Counted from the stretch's first letter, positions 1-8,627 are shown. The stretch is 20,000 nucleotides of DNA from Prorocentrum cordatum (GCA_963575745.1 CAUYUJ010017856.1:170773-190772), one strand, 5' to 3'. Notes: generated by a model not told the origin, from the sequence alone. Translations and numbers: made by a program.

Positions 1-495
<495 letters not shown>

Positions 496-599
496 TATTT
501 CTGTTGAAGTTTAGTGCCAGACGAGGGTGGGGAGTGGCCGAACGCTTGCAATGTTTCCACAGCCTTTGGCCCTCGAGCTGGAGCCGCGGCGGGGCCGCG

Positions 600-948
600 G
601 TGCATGGCCTGGCTCGGCCTCCCAGGGAATCTGCTGAACCTGGTGGACCGCTGGGGCGTGCCCGCCTGCAGGCCTGGTTCTCTCGCTGCCCCGCCACCCA
701 CGTCCCGTCCTGCCCCGCGTGTCCAGCCTGCCCGCCGTGCCCAGGGGCGACGGTGGGGGCGACCGCGGGGCCCGCTTCGGTGGCCTGCGCGGGCGCGGCG
801 CTGGCGGGAGCCTCCATCGGGGCGCCGGCCGTCCCTGTCCTGCTGCACGTGTCCGGCCCGCTCCGCCTCGCCTCCGGCGCGAAGCCCCCGCTTCCCGTCT
901 CTCCTATCGTGGCGGCTTCCGCTCCGACCAGCCGTGCTGATGCCGACC
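600..948 (+). pseudogene. Cys/Pro-rich relic, similar to the leader ORF of the retrotransposon
   Basis: One forward frame (504-956) encodes a run of CP and PC pairs (CPATHVPSCPACPACPPCPG) and then a Gly/Ala-rich, mildly hydrophobic stretch. The Cys/Pro run closely resembles residues 27-53 of the leader ORF at 2021-2503, both in protein and in DNA (the shared core includes CCGCCGTGCCC). I infer a fragment of a second copy of the same kind of element, cut off at about 950 by the A-rich periodic tract. No Gag, RT or terminal repeat accompanies it. It could instead be an unrelated Cys/Pro-rich low-complexity sequence. No function is assigned. Confidence 0.4.
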
Positions 949-956
949 AGGGATGA

Positions 957-1258
957 TAGCAATAATACTATCATAGAAATACGAAGCACAATGCTAAGAT
1001 GAGTAATACCAACAAGAACAGCAAACGTAACAATAAGAAGACGAACGCTAATAATAGGAGTAATCTTGATGACAACAGTAATGCCACTATTAATATAAAC
1101 CACACTACTAGCATTCATAATGCGACTACTAATCACAAGAAGAGTAATAATACGAGCAAGAAGAACAATATGAATGATAACAATAATATTAAGACTGCGA
1201 AGCAGAAACAGACACATAAGAAGAAGAGGAGAAAGAGGAGGAGGATGAGGATGAGAGA
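957..1258. repeat. A-every-third-base tract ending in a GAG/GAT array
   Basis: Read in triplets, one position is A almost throughout, while the other two positions take all four bases. The phase continues into the AGG/ATG triplets at about 1220-1258. The Asn/Lys/Thr/Ser-rich open frame at 999 is what such a tract must give when read with A in first codon position, so it is not annotated as a gene. Confidence 0.75.
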
Positions 1259-1600
1259 TGGTGATGGAGATGGGGGAGGGGGTCGTTACGCTCCTGACTT
1301 TTTTTCGGGTCTCGCAAGCCTGCGAAGGTCCTCCAGGGACTTCCCGGGACCTCTTGCAAGCCCCCGGGGGCATCCGCGCAGGCTGCCCGAGCCGCTGGGA
1401 TGTGTGTTTCCACGTGGCGTGCTGCGCCAGCAGCGTTCTTGGCTTTTCGCGTGAGGCCGCTATGCCCTCTCGCGTCTTGTGCAATAACCCTCTCTTTCCG
1501 CCGCCCTCTCGTGCATCGGCGGTGCGGCGCAATCCTTCGACCCCATCTTCTCTTGCTCCATCCAGGAGGCCCACAGGATGAGCTGATGGGTCGTTTGTAT
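1259..1600. other. Anonymous GC-rich stretch
   Basis: This is non-repetitive sequence with several overlapping open frames on both strands. None has a recognisable domain or clear coding character, and no RNA gene or transposon end was found. Confidence 0.6.
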
Positions 1601-1912
1601 ACGCACACATCCATAGTTACACGTGTTTACACATCTATGTGCATAAGCGTATACGAGTGTTTTTTACGCCAATGTAGAGGTACATGTAGATATCATGGAG
1701 GAACATGGGGGAAGAGCCCGCACCACACATATTTATGTAATTGTGAATAGATGTCTTATATATATGTATATGTATATGCCTGTCTGTCTGCCTGCCTGCC
1801 TGTCTTTATGTATCTATGTAGGTAGGTAGGTTGGTTGGTAGGTCTGCCTGTGTGTATACACGTGTGCGTGTACGCATGTATGTATTCATGTATGCATGCA
1901 TGCGTGCATGTA
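1601..1912. repeat. Tetranucleotide repeat tract, left flank of the retrotransposon
   Basis: Interrupted TATG, TGCC/TGTC, GGTA/GGTT and ATGC/GTGC motifs fill this region, most densely from 1755 to 1912. The same repeat types resume at 8628 on the far side of the retrotransposon, so the element appears to have inserted within one tract. There is no gene here. Confidence 0.8.
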
Positions 1913-1996
1913 TATCCTATGCGTGCATGTCTTTCCTCATCCCGTCACGGGTCCAGGCCGTCGATGTTAGATCGCTTCCGTGGGTTTTTGGGCTCA
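1913..1996 (+). repeat. Split direct repeat A1
   Basis: This 84-bp repeat matches A2 (8361-8444) at 81 of 84 positions without gaps. The differences are one A/G and two adjacent T/C. It marks the left end of the retrotransposon. Matching stops after GGCTCA, where A1 continues AGAATTC and A2 continues GCCCTG. Confidence 0.93.
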
Positions 1997-1998
1997 AG
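1978..1998 (+). promoter_or_regulatory. Spliced-leader-like sequence at the 3' edge of repeat A1
   Basis: The 21 bases start CCGTGGG and end GGGCTCAAG. Compared without gaps with the dinoflagellate spliced leader as I remember it (CCGTAGCC, then ATTTTGGCTCAAG), 16 of 21 positions agree, including CCGT at the start and GGCTCAAG at the end. It lies 22 bases before the first ORF. Known dinoflagellate genes can carry relict spliced leaders after genomic re-integration of mRNA. A chance match, or a promoter element, is also possible. Confidence 0.35.
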
Positions 1999-2020
1999 AA
2001 TTCGTACCAAGGCAGTGCGA

Positions 2021-2503
2021 ATGGATTACCTGCTCCCTGCCGCCCAGTACGCTTGGCAGGGAGCGCTCGCATATCTGTGGGGCGGCAACCTGCAGAGGTG
2101 CCCGTCCGTCCACGTCCCCGCCTGTCCTGCCATACCGAGCTGCGTGTGTCCGCCGTGCCCTGGCTGCCCGGCGTGCCCAGGGGGCTCCCCCGCTCCCGCC
2201 ACGCCCTCGGCGAACGGCGGGGGCAGCGGTGAGCCGAGGCAGCCCTCCTCCTTCTGGTCCGTGGTGCTGGTGAACGAGTTGCTCCTGCTGGGCCTGGCGC
2301 TGACATACGGCATCCTGTCGTGGAACCGTGTCGGGTTGACGTGCTGCCGACGCAATGCTGGCCGTGCAGAACGTGGGGCCAACGGAAGCAGCGCCCCATG
2401 GGATGCTCCAGTGGGCGTGGGTACGCTACGAAGGAGAGCCATTGTGGCACCAGCGTCTGATCTTAGGGCGGCGGGTCCGGACACCACACGAGAGAGTCAC
2501 TGA
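2021..2503 (+). CDS. Leader ORF of the retrotransposon: Cys/Pro-rich protein with one membrane segment
   Basis: The predicted protein has 160 residues starting at ATG 2021. This start was chosen because it is the first ATG after the end of repeat A1. Residues 27-53 carry seven Cys (27, 35, 41, 43, 46, 49, 52) interleaved with Pro. A Gly/Ser/Pro-rich spacer follows, then a hydrophobic segment at about residues 79-101 (WSVVLVNELLLLGLALTYGI), which is probably one transmembrane helix. The remaining Arg-rich tail overlaps the start of the Gag-like ORF by 149 bases in a different frame. Function is unknown; an accessory or Gag N-terminal segment is likely. The overlap could mean +1 frameshifting, separate initiation, or a frameshift mutation, and the sequence alone does not decide. 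Confidence 0.6.
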   Translation: MDYLLPAAQYAWQGALAYLWGGNLQRCPSVHVPACPAIPSCVCPPCPGCPACPGGSPAPATPSANGGGSGEPRQPSSFWSVVLVNELLLLGLALTYGILSWNRVGLTCCRRNAGRAERGANGSSAPWDAPVGVGTLRRRAIVAPASDLRAAGPDTTRESH

Positions 2504-3815
2504 GTTGATGGTGCTCACCTGCACGGTGGACACCGACATCTATGAGGAGGACGATTCATGCCAGGGAAGAGACATCATTGCTGTGAGGTTCACATCAGAT
2601 CGTGCAACCTTCCCGCCTGGTGTTGGTGCCGCCAACTCGTACAGGTTCAGGCGGAACCTCACGGTGGTGGAGATGCAGCAGATTGACCAGACCGCGCTGG
2701 GCTACTGCACCGTCGCCCTGGTCGCCGACCACCAGCGCCTGCGGCTGCCTGCGCCCTGCGGGCCGTTCCTCGTGCCGCTGCCTTTCGGCCCTGCAGGGGG
2801 CGGTGGCCCTGGCGCGGGCGCCGCGCCGGCCGCCGCAGTCGCCGCGCCCCCAGTGGCCGCCTCTCTGGCCGCCCCAGTGGCGTTGCCCGCCGGCGCCCTG
2901 GCGGCGCCTCCCCCTGCAGGCGGAGCGGCCCCAGGCGGCGCGGCCGCGGCTGGACCGGGGGCTGCGGCCCCGGCGGCCGAGGCAGCTGTGTGGGTGATGG
3001 TCGAGTCGACCACGGCGGGCCGGCGTGGGACGGTTGCGATCCCGCCCGCCGGCTCGGACCTCCGTGGGGCCGTCGGCTTGATGCCTCAGGCTGATGGGAC
3101 GTGGGTGGCCATCCGTTCGATCTCCGAGCCCGCGCAGACCTACGCGGGGCGGGAGGCCGCCTCAGACGCCAGGCTGATGAGCATCGTCGCGAACCCAGCG
3201 GTTCCGGGCGGCAGGCTCTTGAGGCAGTGGCGCGATGCGGTGGCCAGCTTCGCAGAGGAATCGTTCGTGGACTGGTACATCCCTGGCCCCCGCGCGTGTT
3301 TCTGGTGCTGCAAGTTCATAAACCGACGCCTGGGCGGGCCGCTCGATCATTTCAGGCTCTGGAGGTCCACCCTGGGGCTGTCGACTGAGGACTACGGTGT
3401 CAGCGACTACGAGGCGAGTACGCGGGCCATCTACACCCTCGCCTGCTGGGACGGCCTCGACCTGCCGAACCTGGCGGGGGCGGAGCAGATGTTCAGGAAG
3501 TGCCAGATGTATGAGTACGTGTACGTCATGGATCGGGACCCTCACCACAGTGATTCCTCCGGCGGAGACGGAGGCGGCGAGGGGAGCGACAAGAAGAAGA
3601 AACGAGGCCGTGGGCGTGGCGGCGGACGCCATGGCCTGCTGAGCTTCGGGTTCATCGACGAGAGCGCCGTCTTCACTCGTCTCAGTCGAGACCATGGGGA
3701 GAGCATGATCTGCCCTCTGCCCCTCGAGCACGTGGCGAAGGAGGTGGAGAGGGATGCTTCGGTGCTGAAGCAGTTTCGCAAGGCCCGTGAGGAGCAGCGG
3801 GCCTTGCGATCATGA
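2355..3815 (+). CDS. Gag-like ORF1 of the YR retrotransposon
   Basis: The protein has 486 residues from ATG 2355, the first ATG after an in-frame TGA at 2337. The N-terminal third includes YEGEPLWHQRLILGRR, which resembles the Gag-like region of dinoflagellate retroelements (from memory, no search). Residues about 140-210 form an Ala/Pro/Gly linker. The C-terminal half is a compact domain with WYIPGPRACFWCCKFI and a LAGAEQMFRKCQMYEY helix-like segment. A basic run (KKKKRGRGRGGGR, about residue 412) probably binds nucleic acid. No CCHC zinc knuckle is present. It ends in TGA, but the same frame stays open to 4466. The expected role is packaging of element RNA. Confidence 0.7.
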   Translation: MLAVQNVGPTEAAPHGMLQWAWVRYEGEPLWHQRLILGRRVRTPHERVTELMVLTCTVDTDIYEEDDSCQGRDIIAVRFTSDRATFPPGVGAANSYRFRRNLTVVEMQQIDQTALGYCTVALVADHQRLRLPAPCGPFLVPLPFGPAGGGGPGAGAAPAAAVAAPPVAASLAAPVALPAGALAAPPPAGGAAPGGAAAAGPGAAAPAAEAAVWVMVESTTAGRRGTVAIPPAGSDLRGAVGLMPQADGTWVAIRSISEPAQTYAGREAASDARLMSIVANPAVPGGRLLRQWRDAVASFAEESFVDWYIPGPRACFWCCKFINRRLGGPLDHFRLWRSTLGLSTEDYGVSDYEASTRAIYTLACWDGLDLPNLAGAEQMFRKCQMYEYVYVMDRDPHHSDSSGGDGGGEGSDKKKKRGRGRGGGRHGLLSFGFIDESAVFTRLSRDHGESMICPLPLEHVAKEVERDASVLKQFRKAREEQRALRS

Positions 3816-4466
3816 CGAGTTCACGACCGCGCGTGCCGCTACCCCCCCGGCGGTGCGCGCGTTTTCGGAGGGGGACCCAGCGGCGGTGGCCCGCCGCCTG
3901 CTGGTGAGTTGTACTCATCGGGCGATCGTGCTGGGCGACAGCGTGATCTATTTCCACTGCCAGTGCCCGGTCAACAGAATCGGGCAGCTTCGGAGGCGCA
4001 TGGCATCGCTGGTTCACGTTCGGTGGCGCGTCGGGTTCTCCGCAAGGGCCACGCCAATTCGATGGAGGGCGAGATCGTTCGGGCCCTCAACGAGCTGTGC
4101 CTTGGCCAGCCCTGGCACCCCGTCGGCCATCCTCAGTCCATCACTGCGGGCCAGCAGCGGGCCTTGGACAGCGCGCGCGACGCAGTCCGACGGTTCGGCG
4201 CTCCTCCGGAGGGATTGACTGGCTCAGGAGCCCTTGAGGAGCTCCGAGTTCTCAGCGACTGTGCTGGCGAGAGCGCCACCGTCGCTCCGCTCGACTTTGA
4301 TAATATCAACAGCCTCTCTCTTCGGGACGATGGCTTCAAGCCAGTGCCGCTTGGCGCGCTGGGGGGACATGCTGGCCGCGGGATAGTCGAGCGGCTTCAT
4401 GATATGATGTTGCCCCAGTCTGAGGATCGAGCTCGGATCGAGTCCGAGGGCCCCCGGAAGCTCTAA
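3816..4466 (+). pseudogene. Gag-Pol linker region, in frame with ORF1 and RT
   Basis: After the TGA at 3813 the same frame is open for 650 bases to TAA at 4464, and then continues into the RT. An internal ATG occurs at about 4062. The peptide is Gly/Pro-rich first, then has moderately conserved-looking helical stretches such as EGEIVRALNELCLGQPWHPV and a short DGFKPVPL segment ahead of the RT fingers. I read it as the N-terminal extension of the Pol polyprotein, broken by two stops. It could instead be a separate ORF from a downstream start. No protease motif is visible. Confidence 0.55.
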
Positions 4467-6190
4467 CCCGACCCGGCGCTGAGGCGCCCGAAGCTGTATG
4501 TCCAGCTGCTGCGGATCCTCGAGCGTCGGAATCTTTACGATTTTTACAACGACAAGTGTTGTAGCGTAGGTGTCTTTTTCGTTTACAAGAAGTCGGGTAA
4601 GCTGCGGCTCATCCTGGACGGCAGGCGCGCATCCCTGCACTTCCAGGTCCCCGACAAGGTCGCTCTCGCGTCGGGGGCGACCTTCGCTGGCCTCCACGTG
4701 GACGGGGGCAAGCCCATCGCGGTGGCGGAGGTCGACCTGGCGGATGCGTTCTACACGATGCTGCTGCCGCCGAAGTTCAGGAGGTACTTCGCGCTGCCTG
4801 GCTGCCTCGCTGGGATACTGGGCCTCGACAGCACCGCGGACGGGCGGCGCCTGGCCGGGACCGACCTGGTGTGCCCGTGCTTCGGGTGCCCCCCGATGGG
4901 CTGCTCCTTCAGCCTGTGGATCTGCCAGGCGATGCTGGAGGGGATGGCCCTGAAGGCGCCCCAGCTCTCCCTCGCGAACCGCTTCGTGGCCCGCCGACCT
5001 GTGCCGCAGGTGTCCGAGGGTGTGATTCACGCCGAGTACGAGGACAATGCGATCAGCCTCTCGACCAACTTGGAGACGGCGGCCGCCGCCGCGTCGGCCG
5101 TGGACTCGAATCTTCGCGCGGCGGGGCCCCCTACCCACGGAGTTGAGTGTAGTTGTGGCGCCGTGGCGCCGGGCTGGCAGTTCGACGAGAAGTTCCCGAT
5201 CATCGGGCTGAACCCAGCGCTCCGGTGGAAGCTGAGGCTGGCTTTTTTGGAGCTGTGCCGGAGGGGATGTGCCTCGGGCAAGACGATCTCGCGCGTGGTG
5301 TTCCATTTCACCTCGCGGGGTCTGATTCGCCGCGAGCTTTTGTCTGCTCTCAACTCGCTGTGCGCTTTTTCTGCCCAGTGCGGAGGCCGCGCGGCGCGGC
5401 TGTGGCCCTCCTGCCTCCGCGAGCTTCGTTGGTGTGCCAGCCTCGCCGTGTTCTGTTTTCGGGGCGCTGGCGCCGCGTTCGACAGCGCGCTCACGATGGT
5501 GGACTCATCGTGGTGGGGAGTTGGAGTCACTCAGAAAAAGTCTTCAGCCCAGGTTGCTCTTGAGCCCTCCAAGTGCAATGAGAGATGGAGATTCAGTACT
5601 CATCAGGAGTCCGAGGTGTCACATAGGTCCCACGCCTTCAAGTCGGCGACCTCCGCCAAACCCTTCATCCCAGAGCCGGTCATCACCATCGACTGCTCCG
5701 GGAACCCGAAGGCCCCGATCAAGGGGCCCCTGGAGGTGCCCATAGCAGAGCCTGTCGAGGAGTCCGTGGTGAAGGGGGTGCACGTGGAGGAGGAGATGTT
5801 CAATGACATCGAGGAGGATGAGGAGTTCCCCGAAATCCCATACGACGTCTGGGCAAAAGGCTGGGTCCTGGTGGTGTCTCATCGCTGGAGTCGTTCAGAG
5901 CATCGGGTTGTCTTGGAGGCCCGCGGTGTGGTCGTGGCCGTCCGTCATGTCCTTGAACGCGTCTCATCGTTCAACCGATGCATTCTCTGCTTGGGCGACT
6001 GTTTGGGGGCCATCCTGGCCGCCACCAAGGGGCGTTCGTCGCGGCGGGAGATGGGCCGCGTGTGCCGGCAGCTGGCGGCCCTTTCGCTGGCTAGCGGTGC
6101 TGCCTTCTTCCGGTGCTGGGTCCCCTCGGAAAGGAACTCGGCCGACCGCGCCTCCAGGAACCTGCTGGGCGTGGGCTATGCTGCAGCGGC
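4467..6190 (+). CDS. Reverse transcriptase-RNase H of the YR retrotransposon (partial Pol)
   Basis: The open frame starts after TAA 4464 without its own ATG. RT fingers appear in KKSGKLRLILDGRR. Motif A is VDLADAFYTMLLP (residue 89 on, counting from 4467). Motif B is FGCPPMGCSFS (about 139). Motif C is YEDN (191) instead of YxDD. A thumb/connection region follows. RNase H begins at DSSWWGVGV (Asp 346), with Glu 484 in LEARG, Asp 511 in LGDCLG and Asp 560 in NSADRASR, so the four acidic residues expected of RNase H are all present. The frame stays open to TGA 7413, but after about 6190 the domain signal moves to another frame. RT copies element RNA and RNase H removes it. This RT/RH pair followed by a YR is typical of the DIRS order. 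Confidence 0.82.
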
Positions 6191-7415
6191 GGCAGATCCC
6201 TGCTGCCTCGGCGCTGCCGCTGGACGCCCCAGCCCTGGGAGCGGGCGCGGAGGGCCTGCTGGCGAGAGCTGGCCCGACATCGGGCCCCCGCCCGGCCTCG
6301 AAGAGGAGGCGTGCTGGCCCTCCGACTGGGCGAGCCTCCGCGACGGCAGCCGCAAGCTCGGCGGGGCCTTGGGAGCTGGCAGCCGAGCCGCTGGACCGCC
6401 CGGGGCGGGCGAGCCGCCGGCGGGCGAGGCATCCCCAGGGCGTGAGCAGGCGGGGTCGGAACAAGCGTTCGTTCCTCGAGCTGAGGGCCGTTGGGGACAG
6501 GGCCGCTTTGGACTACCAGGTCCGATGCCAAGCTTTCCTGACTTGGTCGGCGAATGCGGGCCTGTCGGTGGCGACCGTCACGGACCTGGAGGAGGCGCTC
6601 CTGCAGTACTTCAACCAGCAGTACTTCGACGGCCACGACTCGCCGGACGGGCCGAAGCTGGTGGCGGCGGTGGCGCACTTCCGGCTGGACCTGGCGCCGA
6701 AGCTTGCCAACCTGCCGCGGGTGCTGAGGGCGCTGAAGGGCTGGGCCAGGAGACTCTGGCGCCTCCCCGCGCCCGCCTGCCCCTGCCGTGGCCAGTCGTG
6801 GCCCTGGTGGCCGACTGGATGAAGGCGAACGGCTTCCTGGCCGCCGCCCGAGCGACCGTGCTGACTTTCGCCCTGTACCTGCGGCCGTCGGAGACGCTGT
6901 CGCTGCGCGTCAAGTCAGTCGTGCGGCCGGTCAGGGCCGGTCCACGGCATCTGGGCAAGTGCTCGATCCTGCTGTTCCCCGCGGAGCTCGAGGCGAGGTC
7001 GAAGACCAAGGACTGCGACATCAGCATCCTGTTGGACAACCCAGAGTTCAGCTGGGTCGACCAGATGCTGGATCGCCTCGTGGAGGGTCGTGCGGTCGAC
7101 GCGCCCCTGTTCCCCCTGGGCATGAGGTCGCGGGTGCGGGCGTTCCAGCAGGCCGGCGCCGCCCTCGGACTGGGTGCCCTCGGCCCCGCGGTGCTGTGCC
7201 AACTGCGCCACGGGGGGGCCAGCCACGAGATGCTGACGAACGCCAGGGAGTTCGGCGACATCAAGAAGCGCGGGCGCTGGGAGGCCGGCAGGGGCCTCAA
7301 GCGGTGCGCGAAAGGTGGTCGAGTTCAAGAGCAGCTTCAGCGTCTGCGACCTGTCCTACAGTCTCAGGCCCTCGGTTGCGCCGTGACTATTGGAAGCGCC
7401 CTATGCAGAACCTGA
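6190..7415 (+). pseudogene. Tyrosine recombinase of the retrotransposon, frame-broken, catalytic Tyr replaced
   Basis: The N-terminal core-binding part (FLELRAVGDRAALDYQV and the helix after it) is read in frame 1 at about 6450-6750. The catalytic part is read in frame 3 from about 6765 on (LPLPWPVVALVADWM). So there is one frame change somewhere in 6165-6440 and a compensating one near 6750. The first catalytic Arg lies in LRPSETLSLR (codon at 6882). The second is in LRHGGAS (codon at 7206). The block GRWEAGRGLKRCAKGGR has Cys, codon TGC at 7305, where the family has the nucleophilic Tyr of an RRY motif. The enzyme would integrate the circular DNA copy without a target duplication. This copy is probably dead. 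Frame 3 ends at TGA 7413. Confidence 0.75.
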
Positions 7416-8200
7416 GCTCCTGGGCCCACCTGTCCGACTCGAAGGTGTACCTGGAGATCTTCAGTGGCTCTGGGAATTGGTCCCGGGCGCTGCGGCGAAG
7501 CATGGCTTCTCGCCTGGCGCCGCGGGCCTTCGAGCTGGACGTGGACCACGAGCCGATCCTCGGTGACCTCAGCCGACGGCGAGCCCAGCGCGTGGTGCGC
7601 GGGTGGCTCCGCGGTGGCCTGCTGCAGGGCGTCTGGCTTGGGGTGCCCTGCAGCTCGCGGTCACGGGCACGGAACCGGCCTAACGGGCCACCAGCCCTGC
7701 GGGGCGCCACCCACGTGCTTGGCCTGCTCTACCTGTCGTCGGGTGACTCTCTCAAGGTCGAGACGGGTAACCGGCTGTCGCAGTTCTCATTCAGCCTCTT
7801 CCTGGAGTGTGCCAGGCGCGGAGTCCCCGCAGCAATCGAGAACCCATCCGCGTCGTGGGTCTGGCAGACTCGCTGAGCCCAGCATACAGCGCGTCAGCCA
7901 GGGGTTGAGACTGTGGAGTTTGACTTCTGCGCCTTCGGCACGGCCTGGGGGAAGAGGGCCCGCGTGGTATATGTTCATCTGTATTTCGGCGCGATCAGCA
8001 AATGCAAGTGTACAGGGCGTGGCCTCTGTTCTTTCTCACACCGTCCACGCCGAGCTCTGGAAGGCAAGACGCCGCCCGGAGCCTTCTGGACAAAGATTAC
8101 CGAGCCATGCCCACCCAGTTTGTCCAGTGCCCTTGCCAGAGCCTATCGTGAAGCTAGATTGTCATCCACGCACCAAGCCTTGGTGCGATTAGCGGCCTAG
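7319..8200 (+). pseudogene. Methyltransferase-like domain of the retrotransposon, with internal TGA
   Basis: Frame 2 takes over near the end of the YR. It shows YLEIFSGSGNWSRAL (Glu codon at 7454; a Gly-rich cofactor-binding loop), GVPCSSRSRA (Pro-Cys at 7646) and AIENPSASWVW (Glu at 7838). These three blocks match the order of motifs I, IV and VI of C5-cytosine methyltransferases, except that ENP stands for the usual ENV. TGA at 7874 interrupts the frame. Directly after it the same frame resumes with VEFDFCAFGTAWGKRARVVY and ends at TGA 8198, so the domain is longer than the first stop suggests. DIRS/PAT elements are known to carry a methyltransferase; their described domain is usually Dam-like, so the exact family here is uncertain. 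Substrate unknown. Confidence 0.68.
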
Positions 8201-8230
8201 TGGCCGGTTAGATCTTCGGAGAGATGTTTC

Positions 8231-8361
8231 GAGGTCGCTTCTGTTTGTCCTGGCCTCCCGCGTCTCAGCTCGACGCGGATGGATTGTGCACTCTGGCTGG
8301 GCAACGTTTGCGAGCAGACGCTGTCGAGATGCTGGCCTGGAAAGAGAGCGGGGTCGAGGAT
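8231..8361 (+). repeat. Split direct repeat B1
   Basis: This 131-bp repeat matches B2 (8497-8627) at 126 of 131 positions without gaps; all five differences are transitions. It starts GAGGTCGCTTC, ends GGGTCGAGGAT, and is directly joined to A2, sharing the T at 8361. Confidence 0.93.
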
Positions 8362-8444
8362 ATCCTATGCGTGCATGTCTTTCCTCGTCCCGTCACGGGT
8401 CCAGGCCGTCGATGTTAGATCGCTTCCGTGGGCCTTTGGGCTCA
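8361..8444 (+). repeat. Split direct repeat A2
   Basis: This is the second copy of A1, 81 of 84 identical. It lies directly after B1, giving the B1-A2 junction of split direct repeat elements. The spliced-leader-like end is also present here, more degraded (CCGTGGGCCTTTGGGCTCA). Confidence 0.93.
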
Positions 8445-8496
8445 GCCCTGCCCGCCCACCCTTGAGCCTTGTATAGAGATGCTCCGTCTGTCGCTG

Positions 8497-8627
8497 GAGG
8501 TCGCTTCTGTTTGTCCTGGCCTCCCGCGTCTCAGCTCGACGCGGATGGATTGCGCGCTCTGGCTGGACAACGTTTGCGAACAGACACTGTCGAGATGCTG
8601 GCCTGGAAAGAGAGCGGGGTCGAGGAT
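8497..8627 (+). repeat. Split direct repeat B2, right end of the retrotransposon
   Basis: This is the second copy of B1. It is separated from A2 by 52 bases (8445-8496), and matching stops exactly where the flanking TATG/CATG tract begins, so 8627 is taken as the right end of the element. Confidence 0.93.

Larger units (their letters stand above)
1913..8627 (+). mobile_element. PAT-like (DIRS-order) tyrosine-recombinase retrotransposon, decayed
   Basis: Two kinds of evidence define the element. First, repeats A1 (1913-1996), B1 (8231-8361), A2 (8361-8444) and B2 (8497-8627) form the A1-internal-B1-A2-B2 split direct repeat pattern known for PAT, TOC1 and Ngaro elements. Second, the internal region encodes, in order, a Gag-like protein, RT, RNase H, tyrosine recombinase and a methyltransferase-like domain. 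A methyltransferase fits DIRS/PAT-type elements better than Ngaro. No integrase, aspartic protease or LTR pair is seen. There is no obvious target duplication, as expected for recombinase integration. The copy is inactive: TGA at 3813, TAA at 4464, TGA at 7874, frame changes in the YR, and a missing YR Tyr. The two repeat pairs differ at 3 of 84 and 5 of 131 positions, so insertion is not very recent. Confidence 0.88.

Noticed and set aside
999-1454. Asn/Lys/Thr-rich forward open frame
   Set aside because: Its composition follows from A in the first codon position across the periodic tract, with an abrupt change after the tract ends.
4224-5306. Long reverse-strand open frame of 360 codons
   Set aside because: It lies opposite the RT region, where GC-rich coding sequence keeps the antisense frame open; it has no motif of its own.
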